Part shown: positions 1 to 7,504 of the stretch, in pieces
Numbering within the stretch: position 1 is the stretch's first letter
Layout: each line of letters starts with the position of its first letter
NCBI GenBank assembly: GCA_023135995.1
Contig: JAGLRY010000177.1
Location: forward strand, 1 to 8,465
Source: Candidatus Aminicenantota bacterium
GTDB lineage: Bacteria; Acidobacteriota; Aminicenantia; Aminicenantales; Aminicenantaceae
DNA: 8,465 nt
Direction of reading: 5' to 3'
The notes under the pieces: generated by a model
The model's database searches: none
What the model saw: the letters and a program-made list of their open reading frames with translations, nothing else
Told to the model about the DNA's origin: nothing
Translations under genes and position numbers: made by a program

Positions 1-35
1 ACCCACCCTATTATAAAGGAGGGCTCGCCCGAAGG

Positions 36-98
36 GTAAAAGATGCTGCCAATAAGATATTGAGTAGTTTTGAGTGTAAATTTGGCAGCAGATTTCAT
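36..98. repeat. Imperfect hairpin spanning the left repeat copy
   Basis: TGCTGCCAA at 44-52 is the exact reverse complement of TTGGCAGCA at 82-90, giving a 9-bp perfect stem around a 29-nt loop. Weaker pairing continues outward: 39-41 with 93-95, then 37 with 97. No T-tract follows, so this does not look like an intrinsic terminator. The right arm is part of the 50-bp repeat at 64-113. The left arm is therefore a partial inverted copy of the repeat's own core. The role is unknown. Confidence 0.55.
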
Positions 99-113
99 GA
101 ATAGTTCACGTTA
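64..113 (+). repeat. 50-bp interspersed repeat, copy 1
   Basis: These 50 bases match the reverse complement of 7511-7560 at 44 of 50 positions without gaps. The central 24 bases, from the GAGTGTAAATTTGGCAGCAG stretch onward, are identical. It lies just upstream of the leuS promoter. A shared open frame across both copies ends in TAG, but every difference inside that frame changes the amino acid. That argues for a repeat acting as DNA or RNA rather than conserved protein. I do not recognise the family. Confidence 0.8.
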
Positions 114-140
114 GAAATGCTTAAGAGCAATGTCGAAAGC

Positions 141-169
141 TTGACAATTCCAGGGCATAACTCTAATAT
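141..169 (+). promoter_or_regulatory. Probable sigma70 promoter of leuS
   Basis: TTGACA at 141-146 is a perfect -35 hexamer. After exactly 17 bases comes TAATAT (164-169), a 4/6 match to the -10 consensus. Transcription would start near 176, leaving a leader of about 28 nt before the ATG at 204. The promoter lies downstream of the upstream in-frame ATG at 117, so that ATG would not be transcribed from it. The leuS-lptE-holA operon probably uses it. Confidence 0.65.
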
Positions 170-203
170 TCAAAAGATAAAAACATTGAAAGATCGAACA
201 GAG

Positions 204-2684
204 ATGAAACAAAATTACGATTTCCATCGGATCGAAACAAAGTGGCAGAAGATTTGGGAAGACAAGGAGATCTTTAAGTCCGTGAAGGACGCCAAGAAGA
301 CAAAATGCTACTGCCTGGAAATGTACCCTTATCCCTCGGGCCGCATCCATATGGGGCATGTTCGGAATTTTTCCATCATGGACGTTGTTTCACGGTATAA
401 ATTTATGAGTGGGCTGAATGTTATCCATCCCATCGGGTGGGATGCCTTCGGAATGCCTGCGGAGAACGCTGCCATTCAAGAGGGCGTCCATCCACGCGAA
501 TGGACTCTTGGAAATATTGCCCACATGAAGCGACAGCTGAAACGAATGGGTTACAGCTATGACTGGTCGAGGGAGGTGACCACCTGTCTGCCCGAGTATT
601 ACAAGTGGAATCAGTGGATCTTCCTCAAGCTTCTTGATCGAGGCTTGGCCTACCGAAAGAAAAGCTGGGTCAATTACTGTCCTAAGTGCCAGACGGTTCT
701 GGCGAATGAGCAGGTCGTCGGCCAGGGATGCTGGCGCTGTGATTCGACCGTCGAGCAGGAAGAGATGGAACAGTGGTTTCTCAAGATCACTGAGTATTCA
801 GATGAGCTTCTTTCGGGGCATGACCTCCTCGAGAAATGGCCAGAGCATGTTCTTGTGATGCAGAAGAATTGGATAGGAAAGAGCACGGGTGGGCATATCG
901 TATTCCCGGTGGTAGGTATGAAGGAATCGATCGAAGTCTTCACCACAAGAGTGGACACGATCTATGGCGCCACGTTTATGGTGCTTTCCCCCGAACATCC
1001 GTTAACCCAGAAATTGATCTCTGACTTGCCTGATAAGGGAAAATTGCAAGATTGGATCTCCCGGAACATTGCGAAACAACAGCTTAAGAGGGATGTGGCT
1101 GAGGTCGAAAAAGATGGCATCGACACAGAAAAAAAAGCAGTCAATCCTTATACGGGTGAGGAGATCCCCATCTGGATTTCCAATTATGTGCTGATGGAAT
1201 ACGGGACAGGGGCCATAATGGCTGTCCCCGGCCATGACCAGAGAGATTTTGACTTTGCCAAGAAGTACGCCCTCCCCATTCTCGAGGTGATCGTTCCTCC
1301 CGGCCAGGACCCCTCGGAAGAATTGGAGGAGGCGTATGAGGACTATGGGATTGTCATAAATTCGGGAGATTACTCAGGGCTGTCCTCCCAGGAAGGGAGT
1401 GTCAAGATGGTCCAATTCGCCCAGGAACAGGGCTTCGGTCGGGAGACCACGCTTTATCGCCTCAGAGATTGGGGGATTTCCCGGCAGAGATATTGGGGAA
1501 CGCCGATTCCTGTCATCTACTGTGAGACCTGTGGGGCGGTGGGTGTGCCCTACGAGGACCTTCCGGTTGAACTGCCTTCGGATATGGAGTTCAAGGGGGT
1601 GGAGGGATCCCCCCTTGAAAAGACAGAGAGCTTTGTGCAGACCGAGTGCCCCAAGTGCGGAGGAGAAGCACGGCGGGAGACCGACACGATGGACACTTTT
1701 TTTGATTCCTCCTGGTATTACTTCAGATACTGTTCACCCCATGAAAAGAACCTTCCCTTCGATCCTCAAGCCGCGGATTATTGGTTGCCAGTAGATGTCT
1801 ACATCGGTGGAGTGGAACATGCCATAATGCATCTGATCTATGCGCGGTTTTTCTGTAAGGTGTTGAGGGATCTTGGGATGACCGTAGTAGATGAACCCTT
1901 TCCCTTTTATTTCGGACAAGGCATGGTCACCAAAGATGGGGCCAAGATGTCAAAATCTAAAAAGAATGTTGTCGACCCTGATGATATCGTGAATCAATAC
2001 GGTGCAGATGCCCTGAGGCTTTTTATCCTCTTCGCATCCCCTCCGGAAAAAGAATTTGTCTGGAATGAAAAAGGGATTGAAGGATGCTACCGATTTCTAA
2101 ACCGGGTTTGGACGTTCTTCCAGAAAAATGAGAGCCGCTTTTCTGAGGATCTCGAGGAAGAGGATAAAGATACAGAACAAAAAACCCCCCACAGGTTACA
2201 GATAAAGATGCACCAGACTATAAAAAAAGTGAGTGAGGATATCGATAAGCGTTTGCGCTTGAATACAGCCATCAGTTCCCTCATGGAATTTTTCAACATG
2301 ATCAAGAAGGAGGGTGAGACGCTGGGAGAGAACGATAGCCAAAAAGCGCTTTTTAAGGAGGTTATGGAGAAACTCATCATTCTTCTTTCTCCTTTTGCTC
2401 CCCATATTTGTGAGGAATTGTGGGAGATGACAGGCCATCGTACGCTTTTAGCCCGGCTTCCATGGCCCGATTATGATCCAGAACTGGCCAAAGAGGAGAC
2501 CGTGACCATAGTGGTTCAGGTGAACGGGAAACTGAGAGATAAGTTTGAAGTGGAAAGGGATCTACCCGAGGATGAAGTCAAAGAAAAAGCTCTCGGACTG
2601 AGTCGGATCCACAACCTTGTGGGTGGAAGGGAAATACGGAAGCTCATTTATGTAAAAAATAAAATAGTCAATATTGTGGTTTGA
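204..2684 (+). CDS. leuS: Leucyl-tRNA synthetase
   Basis: This cytoplasmic class Ia synthetase charges tRNA-Leu with leucine and hydrolyses mischarged products. From the ATG at 204 it is 826 residues, a normal bacterial length. Visible features in order: HMGH (HIGH motif) at 49-52; a zinc-finger-like insert with CPKC at 159-162 and CWRC at 176-179; the CP1 editing domain with TTRVDT at 247-252 and GTGAIMAVPGHD ending at Asp345; a second cysteine cluster (CETC 440-443, CPKC 482-485); KMSKS at 581-585; and the C-terminal VQVNGKLRDK. Threonines 247, 248 and 252 and Asp345 fall at the same numbers as the E. coli editing residues, as I recall them. That supports this start over the in-frame ATG at 117, which lies upstream of the promoter and has no visible Shine-Dalgarno. 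The third position of TTRPDT is Val instead of Pro, probably a tolerated variation. lptE starts within a few bases of the stop. Confidence 0.97.
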   Translation: MKQNYDFHRIETKWQKIWEDKEIFKSVKDAKKTKCYCLEMYPYPSGRIHMGHVRNFSIMDVVSRYKFMSGLNVIHPIGWDAFGMPAENAAIQEGVHPREWTLGNIAHMKRQLKRMGYSYDWSREVTTCLPEYYKWNQWIFLKLLDRGLAYRKKSWVNYCPKCQTVLANEQVVGQGCWRCDSTVEQEEMEQWFLKITEYSDELLSGHDLLEKWPEHVLVMQKNWIGKSTGGHIVFPVVGMKESIEVFTTRVDTIYGATFMVLSPEHPLTQKLISDLPDKGKLQDWISRNIAKQQLKRDVAEVEKDGIDTEKKAVNPYTGEEIPIWISNYVLMEYGTGAIMAVPGHDQRDFDFAKKYALPILEVIVPPGQDPSEELEEAYEDYGIVINSGDYSGLSSQEGSVKMVQFAQEQGFGRETTLYRLRDWGISRQRYWGTPIPVIYCETCGAVGVPYEDLPVELPSDMEFKGVEGSPLEKTESFVQTECPKCGGEARRETDTMDTFFDSSWYYFRYCSPHEKNLPFDPQAADYWLPVDVYIGGVEHAIMHLIYARFFCKVLRDLGMTVVDEPFPFYFGQGMVTKDGAKMSKSKKNVVDPDDIVNQYGADALRLFILFASPPEKEFVWNEKGIEGCYRFLNRVWTFFQKNESRFSEDLEEEDKDTEQKTPHRLQIKMHQTIKKVSEDIDKRLRLNTAISSLMEFFNMIKKEGETLGENDSQKALFKEVMEKLIILLSPFAPHICEELWEMTGHRTLLARLPWPDYDPELAKEETVTIVVQVNGKLRDKFEVERDLPEDEVKEKALGLSRIHNLVGGREIRKLIYVKNKIVNIVV

Positions 2685-2686
2685 TC

Positions 2687-3211
2687 ATGCCCATGATTGG
2701 AAAACAAAGATTAGTCGCTCTTTATGCTGTTTGTCTTCTCGTGCTCCAATGCGGGTACCACCTCAGCGGCACAGGAAGTTCCCTGCCTGAACATATCCAG
2801 ACTATCAGTGTCCCCATGTTTAAGAACATGACGACTCGGTATGAACTGGACTTGAAACTGACTCAACGTGTGATCGATGAATTGGTGGCCCGGGGGAAGC
2901 TAGAGATTGCTGTCGAGGAGGAATCCGCTGATGCGGTGCTCTTGGGTGAGATCCAGTCTTTCAGCGCCATTCCTGTTGCTTTCTCCGGGGAGTCCGCCGC
3001 CGATCGTTACAACATCATCATCGTGACAAAGATCGTGTTGCGTGACAATGTGAGCAGAAAAGTTATCTACTCCAATCCCAGTTTGATCTACCAGTATGAG
3101 TACGGCGTACCCGAAGGTGTGAACTTCGAATCCGTAGAATCCCTGGCGATCGATGTCGTTGCGGAAAGATTTGCGAGGAGCCTTGTCAGCACAATTCTCG
3201 AGGGATTTTAG
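2687..3211 (+). CDS. lptE: LPS-assembly lipoprotein LptE
   Basis: LptE is the outer-membrane lipoprotein that plugs the LptD barrel and helps deliver lipopolysaccharide to the cell surface. The 174-residue product begins with a short hydrophobic signal (about residues 9-20), then Cys22 followed by GYHLSG, the usual start of mature LptE. The next stretch, LPEHIQTISVPMFKN, is also typical. The lipobox reads LVLQ before the Cys; Gln at -1 is unusual, as Gly, Ala or Ser is normal there. The start is uncertain: a TTG at 2681 overlaps the leuS stop, and ATGs follow at 2687 and 2693. None has a clear Shine-Dalgarno, so translational coupling to leuS is likely. holA begins one base after the stop. 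Position between leuS and holA supports the call, because the sequence itself is a weakly conserved family. Confidence 0.85.
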   Translation: MPMIGKQRLVALYAVCLLVLQCGYHLSGTGSSLPEHIQTISVPMFKNMTTRYELDLKLTQRVIDELVARGKLEIAVEEESADAVLLGEIQSFSAIPVAFSGESAADRYNIIIVTKIVLRDNVSRKVIYSNPSLIYQYEYGVPEGVNFESVESLAIDVVAERFARSLVSTILEGF

Positions 3212-3212
3212 A

Positions 3213-4304
3213 TTGGCCGATAAGCTTCTTTTGGGGGGGACTGTAGAAGAAGAATCCATCGCACCGTGCTATTTTTTCTTCGGCGAAGATACATTCCTGG
3301 CCAATCAATTCGTCAACAAACTGAAGGATGTACTCATTGACCCGGAAAATCAGGATTTTTGTGTTGAAAGATTAAACCTTAAGGAACACTCCTGGGGCGA
3401 TGTTCTAGATACAGCCAGGACCGTCCCATTCCTCTTCTCCTCGCGACGCTTGATCGTTGTGGATCTCTCTGGAAAAAAGGAAGAAAATCTGACAGCACTG
3501 GAGAAGACACTTCTCAAGGAATATCTCTCCTCTCCGTCTCTGCAATCCATCCTATTCGTCATTTTCACGGGGAGCGTTAGACGGAGTTCGCCGATCGTGA
3601 AGTTTTTTGCCTCGTTTCCATCCTCGATTGTTCATGTAGAGGAAGTCAAGCCGCTTCGTGGAATGGCTTTGTTGAGTTGGATCGACAAACGGTTTCATGA
3701 ATTGGGGAAAAGGGCCTCTCCAGAGACGAAAAAGCGCATTGTTGAGATTGTCGGGAATGATCTGGGGCGATTGTACAGCGAGATTGAGAAAATCGATACT
3801 TTTGTGATTGATAAAGAAGTTGTTGAGGTGGATGATGTCAATGAGGTCTCCGGTTGGTTCAAGACGTATGCAGAATGGGAGATGACCGATAGCCTCGAGA
3901 GTGCGGATTATGAACAATGTCTTCGCGTGATGGACAATTTGTTCAGTGAAGGGACCCGACCTGAATACATCCTTGGAGTGATTGTCCGATTTTTTCGCAA
4001 CTTTCTGATAGCAAAACTGTGGTTGATGGAGAAGGAAAAGGATAAGAAGGAAATATTCAAAGAGCTCAAACCGCAGATCAAGGAAAAATTTGGGTCCTTT
4101 TATACGACAAAATTCCGGCAATTCTTTGACATGATTGAGGGTGTCAGTCAAAAGGACCTAACAGTTTTATTGAACGAATTGGAAAAAGTGGATCTGACAT
4201 ACAAGACCTCGGCACTCTCCCTTCAAACACTCTTGGAGGGATTTCTTCTTGAGTACTGTCGTTTGAGGGGGCGGTCAAAAGGCACACTCTTGAGCAAGAG
4301 ATAG
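3213..4304 (+). CDS. holA: DNA polymerase III delta subunit
   Basis: Delta is the clamp-loader subunit that opens the beta sliding clamp during replication. The 363-residue product is close to the usual length of about 340. It opens with APCYFFFGEDTFLANQFV (about residues 17-34), the standard HolA beginning. The LFVIFTG strand (114-120) lies in the AAA+-like N-terminal region, which lacks a working Walker A, as expected for delta. VDDVNEVSGWFKTYAEWEMTDSL (206-228) marks the linker to the C-terminal collar domain. I chose the TTG at 3213 because GAGGGA lies about 8 bases upstream and the family homology begins soon after. An in-frame ATG at 3153 would overlap lptE by nearly 60 bases and add residues unlike HolA. 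It is the last gene of the leuS operon and converges on rpsT. Confidence 0.92.
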   Translation: MADKLLLGGTVEEESIAPCYFFFGEDTFLANQFVNKLKDVLIDPENQDFCVERLNLKEHSWGDVLDTARTVPFLFSSRRLIVVDLSGKKEENLTALEKTLLKEYLSSPSLQSILFVIFTGSVRRSSPIVKFFASFPSSIVHVEEVKPLRGMALLSWIDKRFHELGKRASPETKKRIVEIVGNDLGRLYSEIEKIDTFVIDKEVVEVDDVNEVSGWFKTYAEWEMTDSLESADYEQCLRVMDNLFSEGTRPEYILGVIVRFFRNFLIAKLWLMEKEKDKKEIFKELKPQIKEKFGSFYTTKFRQFFDMIEGVSQKDLTVLLNELEKVDLTYKTSALSLQTLLEGFLLEYCRLRGRSKGTLLSKR

Positions 4305-4319
4305 ATGTCGGCAAACAGA

Positions 4320-4357
4320 ATTTCATCTCTTTTTGAGTGTTAGAGGGATTATGAAAT
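4320..4357. terminator. Possible shared weak terminator between holA and rpsT
   Basis: ATTTCAT (4320-4326) pairs perfectly with ATGAAAT (4351-4357), and CTCT (4327-4330) with AGAG (4342-4345), leaving a five-base bulge. It lies in the 73-bp gap between the convergent stop codons, where a bidirectional terminator would be expected. The stem is AT-rich and there is no good T-tract on either side, so this is only a candidate. Confidence 0.25.
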
Positions 4358-4377
4358 GTCTATGCAAAAAGAAGAGC

Positions 4378-4656
4378 TTACTTAGACGTTGAGGGGCTGA
4401 TCATCTCCACCTGACGACTCAACCGTGACTTGTATCGATTTCCCGTGTTCTCGTGGATAGTCCTTTTCTTCACGGATTTATCGATGGCAGAAAAAGTATC
4501 AGGAAGAAGCTTTTGGGCAGATTCCTTGTCTTTATTTTTGATCGCCTCTCTCATTTTTTTTATCTGCGTGCGAAGGATAGATTTGTTGCGCCTGTTTATC
4601 GCATTCCTTCGGAGGCTGTGTCTCCATTGGCGCTTCGCTGATTTGTGCTGTGCCAT
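4378..4656 (-). CDS. rpsT: 30S ribosomal protein S20
   Basis: S20 binds 16S rRNA early in assembly of the small subunit. The product is 92 residues and very basic. MAQHKSAKRQ at the start, then NRRNKSILRTQIKKMREAI, then IHENTGNRYKSRLSRQV near the end match the family throughout; the usual length is about 86-90. I chose the ATG at 4656 because AGGAGA (complement of 4662-4667) sits a few bases upstream and family homology starts there; the open frame extends further upstream without homology. It is transcribed against the surrounding plus-strand genes. In E. coli S20 represses its own translation, but nothing in this short leader lets me assign such a control element. Confidence 0.96.
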   Translation of the reverse strand: MAQHKSAKRQWRHSLRRNAINRRNKSILRTQIKKMREAIKNKDKESAQKLLPDTFSAIDKSVKKRTIHENTGNRYKSRLSRQVEMISPSTSK

Positions 4657-4680
4657 GTCTTTCTCCTGTATGGAACACGT

Positions 4681-4709
4681 ATAATAAGATATCTTCCCTT
4701 TTCTGTCAA
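4681..4709 (-). promoter_or_regulatory. Strong sigma70-type promoter of rpsT
   Basis: On the minus strand TTGACA (4709-4704) is followed after exactly 17 bases by TATTAT (4686-4681), a 6/6 and a 5/6 match. Transcription would start near 4674, giving a leader of about 18 nt that holds the AGGAGA ribosome site. A strong stand-alone promoter fits a ribosomal protein gene. Confidence 0.75.
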
Positions 4710-4883
4710 CTCCTGCTGTTTGGGGGCTAGTTTTCATAAATTTCATAATGAATCTATAGTGAGGGGTGGGGTTCACCATCACCTAGAATTGCTGGAGTTA
4801 TGAATGTCTGACTCCGTTTGATAGGAATAGAGGATATTATTGAGATTTGGATTTTACGCGGCAGATTTGTTATTCTTTGGGGG
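4710..4883 (+). other. Leader region upstream of murJ
   Basis: This is the plus-strand side of the divergent gap between rpsT and murJ. An open frame reaches back to a TTG at 4818, but those 22 residues do not look like a MurJ N-terminus. I see promoter-like hexamers (TATTAT at 4835-4840) but no well-spaced -35 and -10 pair. The murJ promoter is left unassigned. Confidence 0.4.
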
Positions 4884-6470
4884 ATGATGAGGCAAGACAC
4901 TCAAAACAAAACCTTGATGAGATCCACTTTAGCTGTGTCTGCCCCTACTCTACTCAGCCGAATACTGGGCTATATCCGCGATATGCTTCAGGCATTCTAC
5001 TTGGGGACAGGCAGGAGTGCGGACGCCTTCACTATTGCCTATGTCATTCCCAACCTCTTGAGGCGGCTGACAGGAGAGGGAGCGATGACAGCGGCGTTTA
5101 TCCCAGTCTTTACCCAGATCAAAGAGAAAGACAAGAGGGAGGAACTCTGGCGATTCGTAAATTCTTTTTTCTTTAACTTGACGTTGATCATGGCCTTTTT
5201 GATGGTAGCCGGGATTCTGCTTTCCCCTTTTCTGGTCAAGATTATTGCGATCGGTTTCAAGGAGTTTCAGGGAAAGTGGGAGTTGACCATCGTCCTCACA
5301 CGCATTATGTTCCCGTACATATTTTTGATCAGTCTCGCCGCTCTGGCGATGGCCATCCTGAATTCTTACAGAAAATTTTTTGTTCCCGCGTTCACTCCTG
5401 TCCTTTTCAACCTTGCCATCATCACGATGGCTTTGCTTTTTGCCGATAAAGCAGAAGAGCCGGCGTATGTCTTTGCTGTGGGTGTTGTCGCCGGAGGTGT
5501 TCTCCAACTCGGATTTCAGATCCCCTTTCTTTGGAAACAGGGGATGCGCTTCAAGTCAACTCTGGATTTTCGTCACCCTGCCATCCGTAAAATTGGAAAA
5601 CTCATGATCCCTGGGGTCTTTGGCGTTGGGATATCACAGATAAATTTTGCGATCAGCCGTATGATCGCCTCAGTCCTGGAAGAGGGGAGTGTCTCCTCTC
5701 TGTATTATGCGTCGCGGGTACAGGAACTGACGCTTGGCCTTTTTTCTATCGCACTCGCCATTGCCCTCCTTCCCGCTTTTTCCGAACTTGCCGCCCATGA
5801 GGACATCGATGGGATGAAGAAAACACTCAATTTTTCTCTGAAATTGATCTCCCTGGTGACCTTTCCTGCAGCAGCTGGTCTTCTCGTTCTGAACCGCCCT
5901 ATCATCCAGGTCCTTTACCAGAGAGGTGTCTTTGATGATCTTTCCACGGCCATGAGTGCATCCTGCTTGCTCTTTTTTTCCTTTGGATTACCCTTTATTT
6001 CAGGTGCGAAGATCCTTGCCCCTGCGTTTTATTCCCTTAAGGACACCAAAACACCAGTTATCGTGGCCTTCTTTGTGATGATAAGCTATATCGGTCTTTC
6101 CATTCTTCTTATGAAACCACTACGTGTGGGTGGCATTGCACTGGCACTGTCGCTGTCGTCGATTTTAAATTTCGCTCTACTCTTTTTTCTCCTCCAAAGG
6201 AAGATCGGCCCCATAAAAAAGAAAGAGATCGTGGTATCTGCCGGCAAAGCTCTTTTCTTTGCTGCCATTATGGCAGGTGCTGTCCGGATGTTTGTCGATC
6301 TCTTTAAATTCGAAAGTCTTCTTTTTGTCGAACAGCTCGGCGTCTTGCTCGCGGCGATAGCGATCGGGATTCTTTTCTTTGTTTTGCTCAATTTGTTTTT
6401 CAATCATGAGGATCTGCGAATCCTCCAGAGTGTGTTTTCCAAAGAGAAGGTCATAAAGGAATCCGACTAG
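4884..6470 (+). CDS. murJ: Lipid II flippase MurJ (MviN)
   Basis: MurJ is the inner-membrane MOP-superfamily transporter that flips lipid II to the outer face for peptidoglycan synthesis. The 528-residue product, against about 511 in E. coli, is hydrophobic throughout, consistent with about 14 membrane helices. SRILGYIRD, ADAF and NLLRRLTGEGAM are family hallmarks. Arg26, Arg32, Asp33, Asp47, Arg60 and Arg278 align at a constant offset of 8 with the E. coli residues I recall as R18, R24, D25, D39, R52 and R270, so the substrate-path charges appear intact. The start is one of two tandem ATGs (4884 or 4887) behind a GGGGG run; the TTG at 4818 is less likely. dtd begins one base after the stop. 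No sign of decay. Confidence 0.95.
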   Translation: MMRQDTQNKTLMRSTLAVSAPTLLSRILGYIRDMLQAFYLGTGRSADAFTIAYVIPNLLRRLTGEGAMTAAFIPVFTQIKEKDKREELWRFVNSFFFNLTLIMAFLMVAGILLSPFLVKIIAIGFKEFQGKWELTIVLTRIMFPYIFLISLAALAMAILNSYRKFFVPAFTPVLFNLAIITMALLFADKAEEPAYVFAVGVVAGGVLQLGFQIPFLWKQGMRFKSTLDFRHPAIRKIGKLMIPGVFGVGISQINFAISRMIASVLEEGSVSSLYYASRVQELTLGLFSIALAIALLPAFSELAAHEDIDGMKKTLNFSLKLISLVTFPAAAGLLVLNRPIIQVLYQRGVFDDLSTAMSASCLLFFSFGLPFISGAKILAPAFYSLKDTKTPVIVAFFVMISYIGLSILLMKPLRVGGIALALSLSSILNFALLFFLLQRKIGPIKKKEIVVSAGKALFFAAIMAGAVRMFVDLFKFESLLFVEQLGVLLAAIAIGILFFVLLNLFFNHEDLRILQSVFSKEKVIKESD

Positions 6471-6471
6471 C

Positions 6472-6936
6472 GTGAAAGTTGTTTTACAAAGAGTCAAGGA
6501 AGCATCTGTTGTTGTGGGGGGAGGTGTTGTCGGGCGCATAAACCGTGGCCTCTGCCTTCTTGTGGGTGTCGAAAAGGGTGACCAGGAGGAGGATGTTCGG
6601 TTTTTAGCAAAAAAAATTGTCGAATTGAGGATCTTCCCTGATGAAAACGGGAAAATGAATCTTTCTGTAGGAGAAATCTCCGGGGGGATATTGGCAATAT
6701 CTCAGTTTACTCTTGCGGGATCCGTGAAGAAAGGACGGCGTCCCAGCTTTGACAAGGCCGAGCACCCAAAACGTGCTGAAGAGCTTTTTAGTGCTTTTGT
6801 GGCACACTTGCGTGAGCATGGAATGCGTGTCGAAACGGGAATTTTTGCCGCCATGATGGATGTTCGTATCGTTAACGATGGCCCTGTTACATTTGTTCTT
6901 GAATCCCACAAAGCCTCCGCAAACCCCAGACCGTAA
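6472..6936 (+). CDS. dtd: D-aminoacyl-tRNA deacylase
   Basis: DTD releases D-amino acids (and glycine wrongly attached to tRNA-Ala) from tRNA in the cytoplasm, a chirality proofreading step. The product is 154 residues; the family is about 145. It starts MKVVLQRVKEASV, typical of DTD, and carries the active-site SQFTLAG (77-83), GRRPSF (88-93) and NDGPVTF (135-141) with the Gly-Pro pair that excludes L-residues. The start is GTG at 6472, one base after the murJ stop, with AAGGA at 6456-6460 inside murJ, so coupled translation is likely. The last ten or so residues, rich in Ala, Ser and Pro, extend past the usual end. The gene converges with the HEAT-repeat gene; the gap holds a six-T run (6956-6961) but no clear stem. 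Confidence 0.95.
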   Translation: MKVVLQRVKEASVVVGGGVVGRINRGLCLLVGVEKGDQEEDVRFLAKKIVELRIFPDENGKMNLSVGEISGGILAISQFTLAGSVKKGRRPSFDKAEHPKRAEELFSAFVAHLREHGMRVETGIFAAMMDVRIVNDGPVTFVLESHKASANPRP

Positions 6937-6957
6937 AGCGCACACTTCTTAATCCTT

Positions 6958-6984
6958 TTTTATGAATAAGTCAGGTTAGGTGAA
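6958..6984 (+). repeat. Interspersed repeat, partial copy 3 (left flank of HEAT gene)
   Basis: These 27 bases match the reverse complement of 7505-7531 at 23 of 27 positions, so they form an inverted pair around the HEAT-repeat gene. The segment ATGAATAAGTCAGGTTAGG also resembles copy 1 (about 95-114). It lacks the GTAAATTTGGCAGCAG part of the full 50-bp repeat. The HEAT gene's last two codons and stop codon lie inside it. Confidence 0.6.
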
Positions 6985-7500
6985 ACGAAGCTTGGAGATC
7001 TTCCGAATGGCGGCTTCCGCAGACGTTTGGACGAAGCGATTCTTGTCCTTTTCCAGTCTCATGAGCAGGGAGAGCGCTTTTTTCCCCCCGATATCTCCCA
7101 AACATGTGGAGATGCCCCTGCGGACCTCGACGTTTGGGTCTGTGATCATGGCCTCGATGTGAAAAAGAGCCTTTTTGCTCTTTTGGAATCCCAAGATTTT
7201 CAAGGCGGAGCTTTTGACATACCAATGAGGATGGTACAGTCTTTGGCAGACCCATTCCACATCCAAGTTCTCTCTTCTCCCTAATTCTTGAATGATCAGG
7301 TTGCGGATCTCTTCATTGGGGTCTATGAGAGCTTCAAGCAGAACTTCACTCGACCAAGGGTCTGTGATCGAAAAGAGTGCTCTGATGATCTTTAATCTCT
7401 TGCGTTTTTCTTTGGCGCCCTTGATCTTTCTCAGGGCTGATGCGTAAAGCCTCCGGTCTTTTTTCGCACGCTCTCTCGAGACCTTTTCCTCTGTCTCCAT
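6976..7500 (-). CDS. Small HEAT-repeat protein
   Basis: The 174-residue product has a basic, probably helical N-terminus (about 1-40, rich in Lys, Arg and Glu) and then four helical-repeat units at about 51-76, 82-105, 111-136 and 141-170. DPNEEIRNLIIQELG, HWYVKSSALKILG, DPNVEVRRGISTCLG and NRFVQTSAEAAIRKI show the HEAT/PBS-lyase pattern of Asp-Pro-x-x-x-Val-Arg and Ala/Leu helices. There is no signal peptide or membrane segment, so it is probably a cytoplasmic protein-binding scaffold; partner unknown. I chose the ATG at 7500 because an in-frame TTG at 7542 would place 14 residues inside the repeat copy. The ribosome site is poor (only AATAGG upstream). The gene is monocistronic, convergent with dtd, and bracketed by inverted repeat copies, one of which contains its stop codon. 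Confidence 0.8.
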   Translation of the reverse strand: METEEKVSRERAKKDRRLYASALRKIKGAKEKRKRLKIIRALFSITDPWSSEVLLEALIDPNEEIRNLIIQELGRRENLDVEWVCQRLYHPHWYVKSSALKILGFQKSKKALFHIEAMITDPNVEVRRGISTCLGDIGGKKALSLLMRLEKDKNRFVQTSAEAAIRKISKLRFT

Positions 7501-7504
7501 CCTA

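Noticed and set aside
3..104. Open plus-strand frame ending in TAG, possible tail of an upstream gene
   Set aside because: Its last third lies in the 50-bp repeat, and in-frame differences from copy 2 all change amino acids. The beginning resembles GC-rich intergenic repeat sequence. No family recognised.
4430..4684. Plus-strand hydrophobic open frames
   Set aside because: They are antisense to rpsT, whose protein matches S20 throughout; the hydrophobicity comes from reading Lys and Arg codons in reverse.
4742..4752. TTCAT-A-ATGAA inverted repeat upstream of murJ
   Set aside because: Five-base AT-rich arms in an AT-rich region are expected by chance, and no promoter is placed to make it an operator.
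6937..6961. Terminator after dtd suggested by a six-T run
   Set aside because: Only a three-base stem can be formed before it, and the T-run merges with the repeat at 6958-6984.
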